Source: Pseudomonas sp. SJZ079 (GTDB lineage Bacteria > Pseudomonadota > Gammaproteobacteria > Pseudomonadales > Pseudomonadaceae). From it: a DNA stretch of 64,000 nt. Made by a program: the position numbers and the translations under genes. The notes under the pieces were generated by a model. That model made no database searches. It saw nothing but the letters and a program-made list of their open reading frames with translations, and was not told the origin of the DNA. Positions 1-8,523 of this stretch are shown piece after piece. How positions within the stretch are numbered: position 1 is the stretch's first letter; each line of letters starts with the position of its first letter. Location: NCBI RefSeq assembly GCF_007993865.1, contig NZ_VIUH01000009.1:92886-156885 (forward strand), read 5' to 3'.

Positions 1-2189
1 CGGGTCGGGTTGGCCCCGGCTTCTTCCAGGGCGGCGAGCACGTCATCGACGAAGTCGCGGTGGTGGAACTGCCGGGCACTGACGTTGATCGCCAGGGTCA
101 GTCCGGCCAGCGTGGGTTGTTCAGCCCAGGCGGCCAGTTGCTGGCAGGCGCTGTACAGGACCCAGCGGCCCAGCGGCAGGATCAGCCCCGTGCTTTCTGC
201 CAAGGGGATGAACTCGGCCGGCGCCACCAGGCCGCGACTTGGGTGCTGCCAGCGGATCAGCGCCTCGACGCCAAGCAGTTGGCCCTCGTGGTTCACCTGT
301 GGCTGGTAATGCAGGATGAAGTGGCGCGCACTGATGCTCTGTCGCAGGTCGCTTTCCAGGCTGGCGCGTGCACTGACCTCCGCCTGCATCATTGGGTCGA
401 AGAATTTCAAGGTGTTGCGCCCGGCCGACTTGGCTTGGTACATGGCCAGGTCGGCGCGCTTGAGCACTTCATCGACCGTGCTGTGGGCTTCTGAGAATAG
501 CGCGACACCGATGCTGGCGGTGCTGGCGTAGCTGTGCTCCGGTAGCAGGTAGGGCGCGGCGAGGGCCTGGAGGATCTTGTTGGCCACCGTTTCGATCTGC
601 TGTATGCAACCCTCATGCTCCGGGTGCAGCCCTTCGAGCATCAGCACGAACTCGTCGCCGCCGAGACGGGCGAGGGTGTCCTCGGCGCGCACATGACTGC
701 TCAGGCGTCGGGCCACCTGGATCAGCAACTGGTCGCCCATGTCGTGGCCGAGGGTGTCGTTGAGGTCCTTGAAGTTATCCAGGTCGATAAATAACAGCGC
801 GCCTTCCTGCTGGTGGCGCGAGCTCTGGGCCAGGGCGTGTTGCAAACGGTCAAACAGCAGGCGGCGGTTGGGCAGGCCGGTGAGGGGGTCGTAGAACGCC
901 AGGCGATTGATCTGTTCGAGGTTCCGCTTGTTCTCGGTGATGTCGGTGGAGATGCCGCATAAGGCGTAGATACCGCCTTGCGGGTTACGCAGCGGCAGCT
1001 TGACCGAGAGAAAGGTGTGTTCGCTGCGGCCGTCCAGGCTGCGGTTGGTCTCTTCTTTCTCCACCCGTTCACCGAGCTGTAGCACGCGACGGTCGTTGTC
1101 GTGCAGGTTGGCCGCGGTGGCGGCATCGAAGAAACTTTCGTCGGTCTGCCCCACCACCCGCTCCAGCGGTTGGCCGAACAGTTCGCAGACCTTGCGGTTG
1201 GCGTACTGGTAACGCAGCTCGGGGTCCTTGATATAGATATAGGCCTCGACGCTGTCGAGAATGGTGTTCAGACGCTGCTCGCTGGCCTTGAGGTGGCGCG
1301 TTTTCTCGGCCACCTGGCGGCGCAGCAGCAGGGTGCCGCCGAGCGCCATCAGCAACAGGATGAGCAGACTCGCCAGGCCCCACCAGACACCGGCGGGAAT
1401 CCGCAGTTTGGGGCGCTCGCCACCCCAGCGCTGCAGCGTCTGGTAGTAGAACGAGGACGACTCGCCCTGCCAGTCCTGCAGATGGGCGTCGATGGCGCTC
1501 AGCAGGTCGGCGTTGCGACCTTTGCGGGTGGCATAGAACAGCCGGGCGGGCAGGAACATGATCGGTGTGTAGTGCAGGCCGTAGCGTGGTGCGTGATAAT
1601 CGCCGAAACGCTGGTTGGCCACCACGGCCTCGGCCTGCTGGTTGGCGACCCGCTCGAAGCCTTGTTCCAGACTCTGTACTGCGAGCAATTCGGCCTTGAT
1701 GCCGAAGCTGTCGAGCAGCGTCTTGAGGTAGTCCTGCTGAATCGAGCCGGCCAGCACCGCGATGCGCCGGCCTTGCAGATCCAGTACCGATTCGAGGCGC
1801 GTCGCGTCGCGGCTGTAGAGTTGCGACCAGCTGAACAGCGCCGGCACCCGGTGGAAGTCCAGGGTCTGCGCCCTGGTTCCGATCAGTGCCACATCGGGCA
1901 TCAGGTCGAGCTCGCCGCTCTGCACCAGCTGCATGCACTGTTGCCACTCGCAGCTGACCGGGCGCAGGCGCCATTGTTCCTGCCGCGCGATTTCTTCCAG
2001 CAGCTCGCCGAGGATGCCGGAGATGCGGCCGTCCGGGCCCAGTAAAATCTTTGGCGCGTTGGCGTAGACCCCCACGCGGACTTCGCGCGGTTGTGCCCAG
2101 GCCGGTGCACAGAGGCAGACGCACAGCAACAGGGCGCCGATCAGGCGGAGGCTGGGGCGGGCAAGAAGCTGCGGTGAGGGTGGTCGCAT
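1..2189 (-). CDS. Membrane diguanylate cyclase/phosphodiesterase (SBP-PAS-GGDEF-EAL), 3' truncated by window
   Basis: This is a cyclic-di-GMP turnover protein with a periplasmic solute-binding sensor. The reading frame is open from the ATG at 2189 to the left edge (729 codons visible), so the C-terminus is missing. Order: signal peptide ending near AWA/QPREVRV; a family-3 solute-binding domain at about residues 30-245; one transmembrane helix at about 268-288; a PAS domain at about 305-410; a GGDEF domain with intact GGDEF at 510-514; and the start of an EAL domain with GVEAL around 640-644. Both catalytic signatures are intact, so it may be bifunctional or GGDEF-regulated. The ligand is unknown. 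The fold of the sensor is inferred from its resemblance to amino-acid-binding periplasmic proteins. Confidence 0.9.
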   Translation of the reverse strand, partial: MRPPSPQLLARPSLRLIGALLLCVCLCAPAWAQPREVRVGVYANAPKILLGPDGRISGILGELLEEIARQEQWRLRPVSCEWQQCMQLVQSGELDLMPDVALIGTRAQTLDFHRVPALFSWSQLYSRDATRLESVLDLQGRRIAVLAGSIQQDYLKTLLDSFGIKAELLAVQSLEQGFERVANQQAEAVVANQRFGDYHAPRYGLHYTPIMFLPARLFYATRKGRNADLLSAIDAHLQDWQGESSSFYYQTLQRWGGERPKLRIPAGVWWGLASLLILLLMALGGTLLLRRQVAEKTRHLKASEQRLNTILDSVEAYIYIKDPELRYQYANRKVCELFGQPLERVVGQTDESFFDAATAANLHDNDRRVLQLGERVEKEETNRSLDGRSEHTFLSVKLPLRNPQGGIYALCGISTDITENKRNLEQINRLAFYDPLTGLPNRRLLFDRLQHALAQSSRHQQEGALLFIDLDNFKDLNDTLGHDMGDQLLIQVARRLSSHVRAEDTLARLGGDEFVLMLEGLHPEHEGCIQQIETVANKILQALAAPYLLPEHSYASTASIGVALFSEAHSTVDEVLKRADLAMYQAKSAGRNTLKFFDPMMQAEVSARASLESDLRQSISARHFILHYQPQVNHEGQLLGVEALIRWQHPSRGLVAPAEFIPLAESTGLILPLGRWVLYSACQQLAAWAEQPTLAGLTLAINVSARQFHHRDFVDDVLAALEEAGANPT

Positions 2190-2256
2190 GCGCTGGCTTC
2201 AATAGGAGTCTAGATGTAGCAACGATAGCCGCAATAGTGCTCTGGAGCCTGCGCCT

Positions 2257-2523
2257 AGGGTCTGTTGCCGTTTCATTGCGAGCCGCGTTGCCGCGAGAAA
2301 TGGCCCCCGTTTAGGCGCAGGACACAGGTAATGGTCATTCCCTTGCCAAGTCCTGCAACAACAGCGGGGGCCATTTCCCGCGCAACCCGAAGGGCCGGGC
2401 CTGTTTTTGCGCGATGCGGCGTTTCTCGTCGCTCATTTGGAACAACCAAACCGCGCTCCTCGTGCCTTGCCTCGCGCAAAAACAGGCTACGGCGCGGCCG
2501 CGAATGAAACGGCAACAGACCCT
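2257..2523. repeat. 267-bp structured inverted-repeat element, copy 1
   Basis: A non-coding element bounded by a perfect 21-bp terminal inverted repeat, AGGGTCTGTTGCCGTTTCAT plus one base. The outer repeat continues as imperfect GC-rich pairing. Two internal stems are visible: 2297-2309 with 2365-2377 (13 bp, perfect) and 2398-2414 with 2472-2488 (16 of 17 bp). The first stem encloses a further 7-bp stem, 2317-2323 with 2350-2356. It lies between the methyltransferase stop and the promoter side of the cyclic-di-GMP gene. A second copy at 30390-30656 is the same length and differs at six positions. It resembles a MITE or complex palindromic repeat; no transposase is present. Confidence 0.9.
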
Positions 2524-2537
2524 ACCGCGGGGCGCGG

Positions 2538-3149
2538 CTAATCGGCCCAGCCGGAATACACATAGGTCATGGGCTTTGGCCCTTTCAGGTAACGGCGGCT
2601 GAGCGCGCCCAGGGTAAAGCCGCCGCTCTCGATCAGTGCCGGAATGTCGCGGTTGAGGTGGCAACCGCCGGCCAGCGGCTTCCAGTACGGCGTCAGGCGG
2701 TGCTGCCAGCGCACGATCGAGGCATCCGGGGCCAGACCGTGCTCGCAGAACAGCAGGCGCCCGCCGGGTTTCAGCACCCGGCGCATGTCTTTGAGCGCGG
2801 CCAGCGCGTCGGGGATGGTGCACAGGGTGAAGGTACAGACGATGCTGTCGAAACTGGCGTCGGCGGCCTGAATTTGATTCAGCTCCAGGGCGATCATCTC
2901 GACGGGGATGGCGATCCGTGTGGCGCGTTCGTGCCCCAGTCGTTGCATCTCGGTGCAAGGGTCGACGCCGACTATCAGGCTGACGTGCGCGGGGGCGTAA
3001 AACTCCAGATTCAGCCCGCTGCCGATGCCAATCTCCAGCACTTTGCCGCGCGCCTGCGGGACCACTGTCGCGCGCGCCTTCATTACCTCGCCCATGCCGC
3101 AGGCGAAGTCGATCAGGTGCGGCAGGATATAGCGCTCATACAGGCGCAT
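2538..3149 (-). CDS. Class I SAM-dependent methyltransferase
   Basis: 203 residues with a Methyltransf_11-type Rossmann fold. The SAM-binding glycine motif VLEIGIGSGLNLEFY lies at about residues 38-52. The acidic residue ending strand 2 is in VGVDPC, and the post-II region DSIVCTFTLCTIPD and post-III region LKPGGRLLFCEHG are typical of UbiE/Coq5-like small-molecule methyltransferases. The substrate cannot be told from sequence. The gene runs in the same direction as the small conserved gene upstream (20 bp gap) and ends 15 bp from the inverted-repeat element. Confidence 0.88.
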   Translation of the reverse strand: MRLYERYILPHLIDFACGMGEVMKARATVVPQARGKVLEIGIGSGLNLEFYAPAHVSLIVGVDPCTEMQRLGHERATRIAIPVEMIALELNQIQAADASFDSIVCTFTLCTIPDALAALKDMRRVLKPGGRLLFCEHGLAPDASIVRWQHRLTPYWKPLAGGCHLNRDIPALIESGGFTLGALSRRYLKGPKPMTYVYSGWAD

Positions 3150-3169
3150 GGCAGGTTCCCGATGCAGGC

Positions 3170-3523
3170 TCAGGCATCGTTACTGGCGTCTGCTTCGGCT
3201 TCATCGTTGCTGCCGCTGATAGCGTCGAAACAACGGATGCGGTGCTGCTGTTCGCCGTCCGCCAGATGCCAGCTGTCGCTCTGCGAGTCGAAGCGCGCCG
3301 CCATTACCGTGGTGAGGGAGAATTGCCACTTGCGCTGCTCGCGGCCATCGATGCATTCGATGGTGAGCACGGTCTGGTCGTTGCTGTCGGCGCCGGCGGA
3401 ACCGGCGCTGACCTGGGCCAGCAATTCGTTATCCAGACTGAACTGCCAGGCGTGCAGGCCATCTATCTCCAGCATGTCGGCGCCTTCCAGGGCTTCGATC
3501 AAGTCGTTATGGGATGTGCTCAT
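3170..3523 (-). CDS. Conserved Pseudomonas hypothetical protein (probably DUF5629)
   Basis: 117 residues, acidic, with no signal peptide or membrane segment. Sequence features include MLEIDGLHAWQFSLDNELL near the N-terminus and paired aromatic strands (RKWQFSLTT, SWHLADG), which suggest a small beta-rich cytosolic protein. I recognise it only as a conserved Pseudomonas family of unknown function; the DUF number is from memory and less certain. It lies between the methyltransferase and the NAD(P)-binding protein, all on the minus strand with gaps of about 20 bp, so co-transcription is likely. Confidence 0.75.
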   Translation of the reverse strand: MSTSHNDLIEALEGADMLEIDGLHAWQFSLDNELLAQVSAGSAGADSNDQTVLTIECIDGREQRKWQFSLTTVMAARFDSQSDSWHLADGEQQHRIRCFDAISGSNDEAEADASNDA

Positions 3524-3545
3524 AGGGCTTACTCAGTGCAGAGGG

Positions 3546-4187
3546 TTAGCGGCCGAGGCGGCGCAGCCGATCGGATTCGACGATGCGCACACCGTCCTGT
3601 TCTTCCAGGGCCAGGCGCCAGAGGGCGCGGGCCAGTACGGTCGCGTCGATGCCGCGGTATTTGCCCGGCAGCCAGCGCATCACCGGGGCCGCCAGGCGCT
3701 CGCCGATGCGCAGTTCGGCGCGTGGGCCGAGCAGCAGAGACGGCCGCACCAGAGTCAGTTGCGGCCAGCCCTGGGCCTTGAGTGCCTCTTCCATCTCGCC
3801 TTTGACGCGGTTGTAGAACACCGCGGATTTGGCGTCGGCGCCCAGTGCGCTGATCACCAGCAGGTGACGGGCACCGAGCTCGCGGGCGCGTTGGGCGAAG
3901 GCCAGCACCAGATCATGATCGACGGCGCGGAAGGCGTCCTGCGAGCCGGCCCGCTTGAGGGTGCTGCCGAGGCAACAGAACGCGGTATCGACCGGGCCAC
4001 TCAGCTTCGGTAGCAGCTCGAGAAGCTCGCCGACCGGGTTGTCCAGGTGCGCGTGTTCCGCCAGCGCCCGGCGGCTCGGCGCCAGCACGCGCGCGACCGT
4101 GGGTTCATTGAGCAAGCGATCCAGCAAGTGTTCGCCGGTCAGACCGGTGGCACCTGCAAGAAGGATGTGCTGGGGCGTCAAATACAT
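3546..4187 (-). CDS. NAD(P)-binding Rossmann protein, atypical short-chain dehydrogenase (HTATIP2-like)
   Basis: 213 residues. The N-terminal dinucleotide-binding motif [19 protein letters not shown] is of the GATGxxG type used by NmrA/HTATIP2-like proteins. Later elements are [14 protein letters not shown], the strand [10 protein letters not shown] and [14 protein letters not shown], the last being the usual position of the active-site-region YxxxK-like helix (here YNRVKGEME). It is probably an NADP(H)-dependent redox or sensor protein; the substrate is unknown. ATG at 4187 fits the motif beginning at residue 8. Confidence 0.85.
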   Translation of the reverse strand: MYLTPQHILLAGATGLTGEHLLDRLLNEPTVARVLAPSRRALAEHAHLDNPVGELLELLPKLSGPVDTAFCCLGSTLKRAGSQDAFRAVDHDLVLAFAQRARELGARHLLVISALGADAKSAVFYNRVKGEMEEALKAQGWPQLTLVRPSLLLGPRAELRIGERLAAPVMRWLPGKYRGIDATVLARALWRLALEEQDGVRIVESDRLRRLGR

Positions 4188-4218
4188 AGTGGTGGGTTCT
4201 CCGCTGATATCGATCAGC

Positions 4219-5955
4219 TTAGTGGTTGGCCGTGGTTTTGTCGGTGGGGGCGGTGCTCAATGCGGCGTTGGCCTGTTGCTCGCGCAGTTTGCGCCAGTGC
4301 ACGAGGACCGGCTTGGGCGCCCATATCTGGGGTTCCGAGGCCTCGAAGCCTTCGGCCTGTTCGCGTTTGGCAACTGCTGCCTTGGCCAGTTCGAAGGCGC
4401 GTTGCAGGTCGTCAGTCTGCTGCAAGGCGTCGGCGAACAGGGCCCGGCCGAAATAGGTGAAGTCGTTTTCTTCCGAGCAGCCGAAGGACACCCGGTCGGC
4501 GCGCGCGGCAGCGATCACCAGGGTCTTGTCATCTTTCAGCTTGGGAATGAAGCCGCCGGCGTAGCAGGCCGAGATCACCAGCACCTTGTCGCGCGCGTGC
4601 AGGGGGCGCAGCAGGGTGGCCAATTCGCTGGCCGGCAGATCGGCCAGCTGCAGGCGCGGCTGATCGAGGCTCAGCTCATGGCTGCGCGAGCCGTGGCTGG
4701 TCAGGTAGATGAAGATCAGGTCCTCCGGGCCGCTACGCTCGGCCAGCGCCTGGAACGCGCGCCCCAGGTTTTCGCGGGTGGCCAGCGGGCGGTCGGCGAG
4801 GTGATCGCGGTGATTGATCAGGGTGATCTGGCCGCGTGCGGCGAAGCGCTCACCGAGCAAATCGGTGACGTAGTCGGCTTCGCGCATGAACACGCTCTGC
4901 TTGCCGTCGCCAGCCAGGCTCAGGCTGTAGAGCTCGATCGCGGGGGTCGAGGCGGGCAGGGCGGCGAGCGCCGTATCGAGCAGTCGGCCCTGGGTCAGCA
5001 AGCCGAGCTCCAAGGGGTCGGGCAAGGCGTGGCCCTGCTCGTCGCGTACGCGTTGGCCGCGTTGCCAAATGCCGCTCTGCTGGCTGCCGTCGGCCAGGCT
5101 CAGGGTGCCTTTGCCGCTGTAGTCACCGGCGGCGAACTGGCCTTGATAGACGCTGCCATCGGCCTGGGTCAGGCGGCCTTGGCCGTGGTAGCGCCAGTCG
5201 CTGAATTGACCGAGGTAGTGGCTGCCGTCAGCGCCGTCGTAGGTGCCGTCTCCGCTAAACGCGCCATCGACGAAGGCGCCACTCCAGACATCGCCGTCTG
5301 CGCTTTGATAGCGGCCCTGACCATGAAACTGGTTGTCACGGAAGCCGCCGCTGTAGAGATCGCCGTCGGGGCTCTTGAAACTGCCGGGGCCGTTCAATTG
5401 ACCCTGGTCGAACTGGCCGCTGAACTGGTTGCCGTACTCGTCGCTGCGCACGCCCTGTCCCTGGGGCTGGCCCTTGCTGAACTGGCCCTTGAAGCTACTG
5501 CCATCGGCCCATTCGAGTGTGCCCAGGCCCTCGAACAGATTGTTCTGGAATGTGCCGCGATAGACCAGGCCGTCGTGGCTGAAGCGGCCTTCACCGCTGA
5601 ATCGACCGAGTTCGAATTCGCCTTCATAGGTCCCGCCATTGCCGTCGCGCAGGCGGCCCTGGCCATCAAAGGCGCCTTGCTGGAACTCGCCGAGGTAGTG
5701 TTCGCCGTTCGCACCATGCCATTCGCCCGCACCTTGCAACTGGCCATCCTTGAAGGTGCCGACGAACCAGCTGCCGTTGCGGTAATCCACACGACCGTTG
5801 CCTTGCAGCAAGCCGTCGACCACCTCGCCGCGGTAGCGGCCGCCATCCGGCAGGGTGGCGTTGGCAGGCGACAGCGGTTCGCCGTCGCCGCAGGCGGCAA
5901 CTAGCAGGGCGAGGCTCAGTGGAGCCAAATAGACGAGGCGGCGCATGGCAGACAT
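4219..5955 (-). CDS. MORN-repeat, C13-family (legumain/caspase-like) peptidase lipoprotein
   Basis: About 578 residues from the ATG at 5955; ATGs at 5988 and 5946 are alternatives. A lipoprotein signal ends LALLVAAC, with lipidated Cys22. Residues about 38-300 are around a dozen MORN repeats (for example [16 protein letters not shown]). The C-terminal domain is a clan CD cysteine peptidase: the catalytic His421 is in YLTSHGSRS and Cys464 in ISACYAGGF, matching the C13 HG...AC pattern. The protein is probably anchored in the outer membrane facing the periplasm. Family members are seen in other pseudomonads, but the substrate is unknown. The gene stands alone, with a 30-bp gap to the NAD(P)-binding gene downstream. 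Confidence 0.88.
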   Translation of the reverse strand: MSAMRRLVYLAPLSLALLVAACGDGEPLSPANATLPDGGRYRGEVVDGLLQGNGRVDYRNGSWFVGTFKDGQLQGAGEWHGANGEHYLGEFQQGAFDGQGRLRDGNGGTYEGEFELGRFSGEGRFSHDGLVYRGTFQNNLFEGLGTLEWADGSSFKGQFSKGQPQGQGVRSDEYGNQFSGQFDQGQLNGPGSFKSPDGDLYSGGFRDNQFHGQGRYQSADGDVWSGAFVDGAFSGDGTYDGADGSHYLGQFSDWRYHGQGRLTQADGSVYQGQFAAGDYSGKGTLSLADGSQQSGIWQRGQRVRDEQGHALPDPLELGLLTQGRLLDTALAALPASTPAIELYSLSLAGDGKQSVFMREADYVTDLLGERFAARGQITLINHRDHLADRPLATRENLGRAFQALAERSGPEDLIFIYLTSHGSRSHELSLDQPRLQLADLPASELATLLRPLHARDKVLVISACYAGGFIPKLKDDKTLVIAAARADRVSFGCSEENDFTYFGRALFADALQQTDDLQRAFELAKAAVAKREQAEGFEASEPQIWAPKPVLVHWRKLREQQANAALSTAPTDKTTANH

Positions 5956-6078
5956 CCGAGTCGAGACATGCCTGCGAGTATGCCGCAAAGTGGCTTGCGC
6001 GCGATGCGGTGAAGCACAGCATCGATGAAAAACCGGGCGCCGATCAGTGGATCGGGCGCCCGGTTGCGCGCTGAGGTC

Positions 6079-6534
6079 TCAGACGAAGCAGAGGGTCAGC
6101 GGCTCGGCGACATAGGCAGGTTTTTCCTGGCCTTCGATCTCCAGTACCGCCTTGGCTTTCAGCAGCCATTGACCGGGGTTCTTCTCGCTGGCGTCGGTCA
6201 GGGTGACGACCAGGCGAACCTTGGAGTCGACCTTGACCGGCTGAATGAAGCGCACGCTGTCGAGGCCGTAGTTGATCGCCATTTTCAGGCCTTGCGGGGT
6301 GACCATGATGTCTTCCATCAGCATCGGCAACAGCGACAGTGAAAGAAAGCCATGGGCGATGGTGCTGCCGAATGGAGTCTGCTTGGCTTTTTCCGGATCG
6401 ACGTGGATGAACTGGTGGTCGCCGGTGCATTCGGCGAATTGGTTGATCCGCTGCTGGTCGATGGTCAACCAGTCGGAGCGTCCGAGCTCCTTGCCTACAT
6501 AGTCTTTGAGTTGTGTGACGGGTACTGACGGCAT
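6079..6534 (-). CDS. MaoC-like (R)-specific enoyl-CoA hydratase
   Basis: 151 residues with a hot-dog fold of the MaoC/NodN dehydratase type. The hydratase signature is INQFAECTGDHQFIHVDPEKA, where Asp and His of D-x-x-x-x-H are catalytic in this family, followed by FGSTIAHGFLSLSLLP. A good Shine-Dalgarno (AAGGAG, seven bases upstream) fixes the ATG at 6534, giving MPSVPVTQLKDYVG; the longer upstream ORF has no such support. It likely hydrates short- or medium-chain trans-enoyl-CoA to R-3-hydroxyacyl-CoA, a step that can feed polyhydroxyalkanoate synthesis. It is divergent from lrgA. Confidence 0.88.
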   Translation of the reverse strand: MPSVPVTQLKDYVGKELGRSDWLTIDQQRINQFAECTGDHQFIHVDPEKAKQTPFGSTIAHGFLSLSLLPMLMEDIMVTPQGLKMAINYGLDSVRFIQPVKVDSKVRLVVTLTDASEKNPGQWLLKAKAVLEIEGQEKPAYVAEPLTLCFV

Positions 6535-6721
6535 AATTACTCCTTGAGGAGGCGGGGGTTTGTTGTGTGTTGTGGCAAACCGCTCTGGCCGTAGATCACC
6601 ACGGGCTGCGCGTCCGGTCAAGCCTGCAGCACCCGGCTGAATGATGGGTTATAGGGCACTGCTGTGGGGCGCGCGCTCGGTCATGCGCTGCTGTCGGTTG
6701 CGGCTGCTGTTACCCACGGTT

Positions 6722-6751
6722 TAGTCAGCGTGCGGCTGGCCTGCTTATAAT
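6722..6751 (+). promoter_or_regulatory. Probable sigma-70 promoter of lrgA-lrgB
   Basis: TATAAT at 6746-6751 is a perfect -10 box. TAGTCA at 6722-6727 is a 4/6 match to the -35 box, with an 18-bp spacer. It lies in the 297-bp divergent region between the MaoC gene and lrgA (6535-6831), in which I see no other gene. Confidence 0.6.
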
Positions 6752-6831
6752 GGCGCTGCCTCGCCGAGGCGTCTGGGGCCGGGCTTGAGCGGTCGCCGTA
6801 ATGCTCGTCGTTACCTGATTCGGAGATTTCT

Positions 6832-7194
6832 ATGCTGCTTCGTGGGCTGTCCTGGCTGGTGCTGTGCCAATTGCTCGGCACCGCGCTCAATGTGTTGCTG
6901 CTGCCGATGCTGCCGGGTCCCATCATTGGCATGCTGCTGTTGTTCGCTTTTCTGCTGCTGCGTGGCGAGGTCGGTGAACCGCTGCATGTGGCTGCCAGCA
7001 GCCTGCTCAAATATCTGCCGTTGCTGTTGGTGCCGCCGGCCGTGGGTGTGATGGTCTACGCCGAGGCAATCGTCGCGGACTTCTGGGCGGTGGTCGGGGC
7101 GCTGGTGTTATCGCTGGTGCTGTCGGTGATTTTCGCCGGCTGGCTGATGCAGAAACTCATCGAGCGGCAACAGCGTCGGCAGGAGGAGGCATGA
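6832..7194 (+). CDS. lrgA: LrgA/CidA-family holin-like membrane protein
   Basis: 120 residues, four hydrophobic segments, and the family-typical MLPGPIIGMLLLFAFLLLRG in the second segment. CidA/LrgA proteins are small holin-like membrane proteins linked to control of murein hydrolase activity and to export of small metabolites such as pyruvate. GGAG sits seven bases before the ATG. The stop overlaps the lrgB start by four bases (ATGA), so the two are translationally coupled. Whether this is a CidA- or LrgA-type role cannot be told from sequence. Confidence 0.9.
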   Translation: MLLRGLSWLVLCQLLGTALNVLLLPMLPGPIIGMLLLFAFLLLRGEVGEPLHVAASSLLKYLPLLLVPPAVGVMVYAEAIVADFWAVVGALVLSLVLSVIFAGWLMQKLIERQQRRQEEA

Positions 7195-7907
7195 GCCTCG
7201 ACTGGTTTGGCGCCTGGCACGCCGTGACCCACCACCCGCTGTTTGGCGCCGGGGTCACCCTGGGCGCCTATCAGCTGGGAATTGCCGCCTATGAGAAAAC
7301 CCGCTGGGTATTCTTGCAGCCGGTGCTGCTGTCGATGTTACTGGTGATTGGCGTGCTGCTGCTGTGTGGCCTGAGCTTTGCCGATTACAAGGTCAGTGCC
7401 GAAATCCTCACCCTGTTGCTCGGACCGGCCACTGTGGCCTTGGCGGTGCCGCTGTTTCTCAATCTGCGCAGGATTCGTCAGCTGTTCTGGCCGACCCTAC
7501 TGACGCTGTTGCTCGCCGGGGTGGTGGCCACTGTGCTGGGCGTGGCCTTCGCCTGGAGCTTCGGCGCCGAGCGGATCATGCTGATGAGCATGGCGCCCAA
7601 GTCGGTGACCTCGCCGATAGCCATGCTGGTGGCCAGCCAGATAGGCGGCATCGCTGCCCTGGCGGCAGTGTTCGTGATGATCACCGGGGTGGTCGGGGCT
7701 ATTCTCGGTCCATCCTTGCTACGCCGTTGCGGGGTGCATCACCATGCCGCGATGGGCATGGCCTTGGGCATGACCGCCCATGCGGTGGGCACCGCACGGG
7801 CGATGCAGGAAAGTGAGGAGTGCGGCGCCTTCGCCGCGTTGGCGATGAGCCTGATGGGCATGGTCACGGCGGTGTTGCTGCCGCTGGCGATTGTCCTGTT
7901 GACCTGA
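7191..7907 (+). CDS. lrgB: LrgB/CidB-family membrane protein
   Basis: 238 residues with about seven membrane segments. Family motifs are visible: APKSVTSPIAMLVASQIGG in the middle and HHHAAMGMALGMTAHAVGTARA near the C-terminus. It forms the partner of LrgA in a two-gene holin/antiholin-like or metabolite-transport unit in the inner membrane. The start overlaps lrgA by four bases, and the next gene follows after 10 bp. Confidence 0.93.
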   Translation: MSLDWFGAWHAVTHHPLFGAGVTLGAYQLGIAAYEKTRWVFLQPVLLSMLLVIGVLLLCGLSFADYKVSAEILTLLLGPATVALAVPLFLNLRRIRQLFWPTLLTLLLAGVVATVLGVAFAWSFGAERIMLMSMAPKSVTSPIAMLVASQIGGIAALAAVFVMITGVVGAILGPSLLRRCGVHHHAAMGMALGMTAHAVGTARAMQESEECGAFAALAMSLMGMVTAVLLPLAIVLLT

Positions 7908-7917
7908 GGACTGGCCG

Positions 7918-8508
7918 ATGAATTTGCCGCTCTTTACCTTGAACACCGTGCTGTTTCCCGGCTGCTTGCTCGACCTACAGGTATTCGAGGCGCGTTACCT
8001 GGACATGCTCGGCCGCTGCATGAAGCGCGGCGAAGGCTTCGGCGTGGTGTGTATCGTCGAGGGCGAGGAGGTTGGCGAGGCGGCCGAGCGCTTCGCGGCG
8101 ATTGGTTGCGAGGCGTTGATCCGCGACTTTCAGCAGCGACCCAACGGCCTGCTGGGGATTCGTGTCGAAGGGGGGCGGCGTTTCAAGGTGCGTCGCGCCC
8201 AGGTGCTGCCCGATCAATTGACCATGGCCGAGGTCGATTGGCTGGAGGAGGGCCCGGAGCTGCCCTTGCTCGACGAGCATGCCGATCTGACGGCGTTGCT
8301 CCATGCCCTGGCCGCCCACCCGATGGTCGCGGCGCTGGGCATGGGCGGAGCCGTCGGCGATCAGGCGGCTTTGGCCAATCACCTGGCGTACCTGTTGCCC
8401 TTGGCATCGGAACAGAAGGTGCAACTGCTGGCGCTTGACGAGCCGCAGGCGCGCCTGAGTCTGCTGCAAAGCGTGCTCGATCAGCTGCAGGGCGAAGTCA
8501 CTGGCTAG
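7918..8508 (+). CDS. LON peptidase substrate-binding (N-terminal) domain protein
   Basis: 196 residues consisting only of the LON N-domain; there is no AAA+ ATPase or Ser-Lys protease part. Characteristic strands are LPLFTLNTVLFPGCLLDLQVFEARY at the start (a fragment of it matches the LPLFPL...PG...L.IFE.RY pattern) and GFGVVCIVEGEEVG. Stand-alone LonN proteins are common in gamma-proteobacteria; the function is unproven, perhaps substrate recognition. GAGGA precedes the ATG. The gene is 10 bp downstream of lrgB and probably in the same operon. Confidence 0.9.
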   Translation: MNLPLFTLNTVLFPGCLLDLQVFEARYLDMLGRCMKRGEGFGVVCIVEGEEVGEAAERFAAIGCEALIRDFQQRPNGLLGIRVEGGRRFKVRRAQVLPDQLTMAEVDWLEEGPELPLLDEHADLTALLHALAAHPMVAALGMGGAVGDQAALANHLAYLLPLASEQKVQLLALDEPQARLSLLQSVLDQLQGEVTG

Positions 8509-8523
8509 GGTCTGGCGGGCAAC

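Noticed and set aside
3955..5904. 649-codon plus-strand open frame opposite the MORN/C13 gene
   Set aside because: It is the antisense of an in-frame repeat gene with strong codon bias. It is low-complexity Ala/Val-rich, with no start signal or family match, while the minus strand has lipobox, MORN and C13 motifs.
8506..8514. TAGGGTCTG after the LON-domain gene and CAGACCCTA before lipB (20336), matching the end of the 267-bp element
   Set aside because: Only nine bases match and similarity stops there. One such match is expected by chance in 64 kb on two strands, so they are not solo ends.
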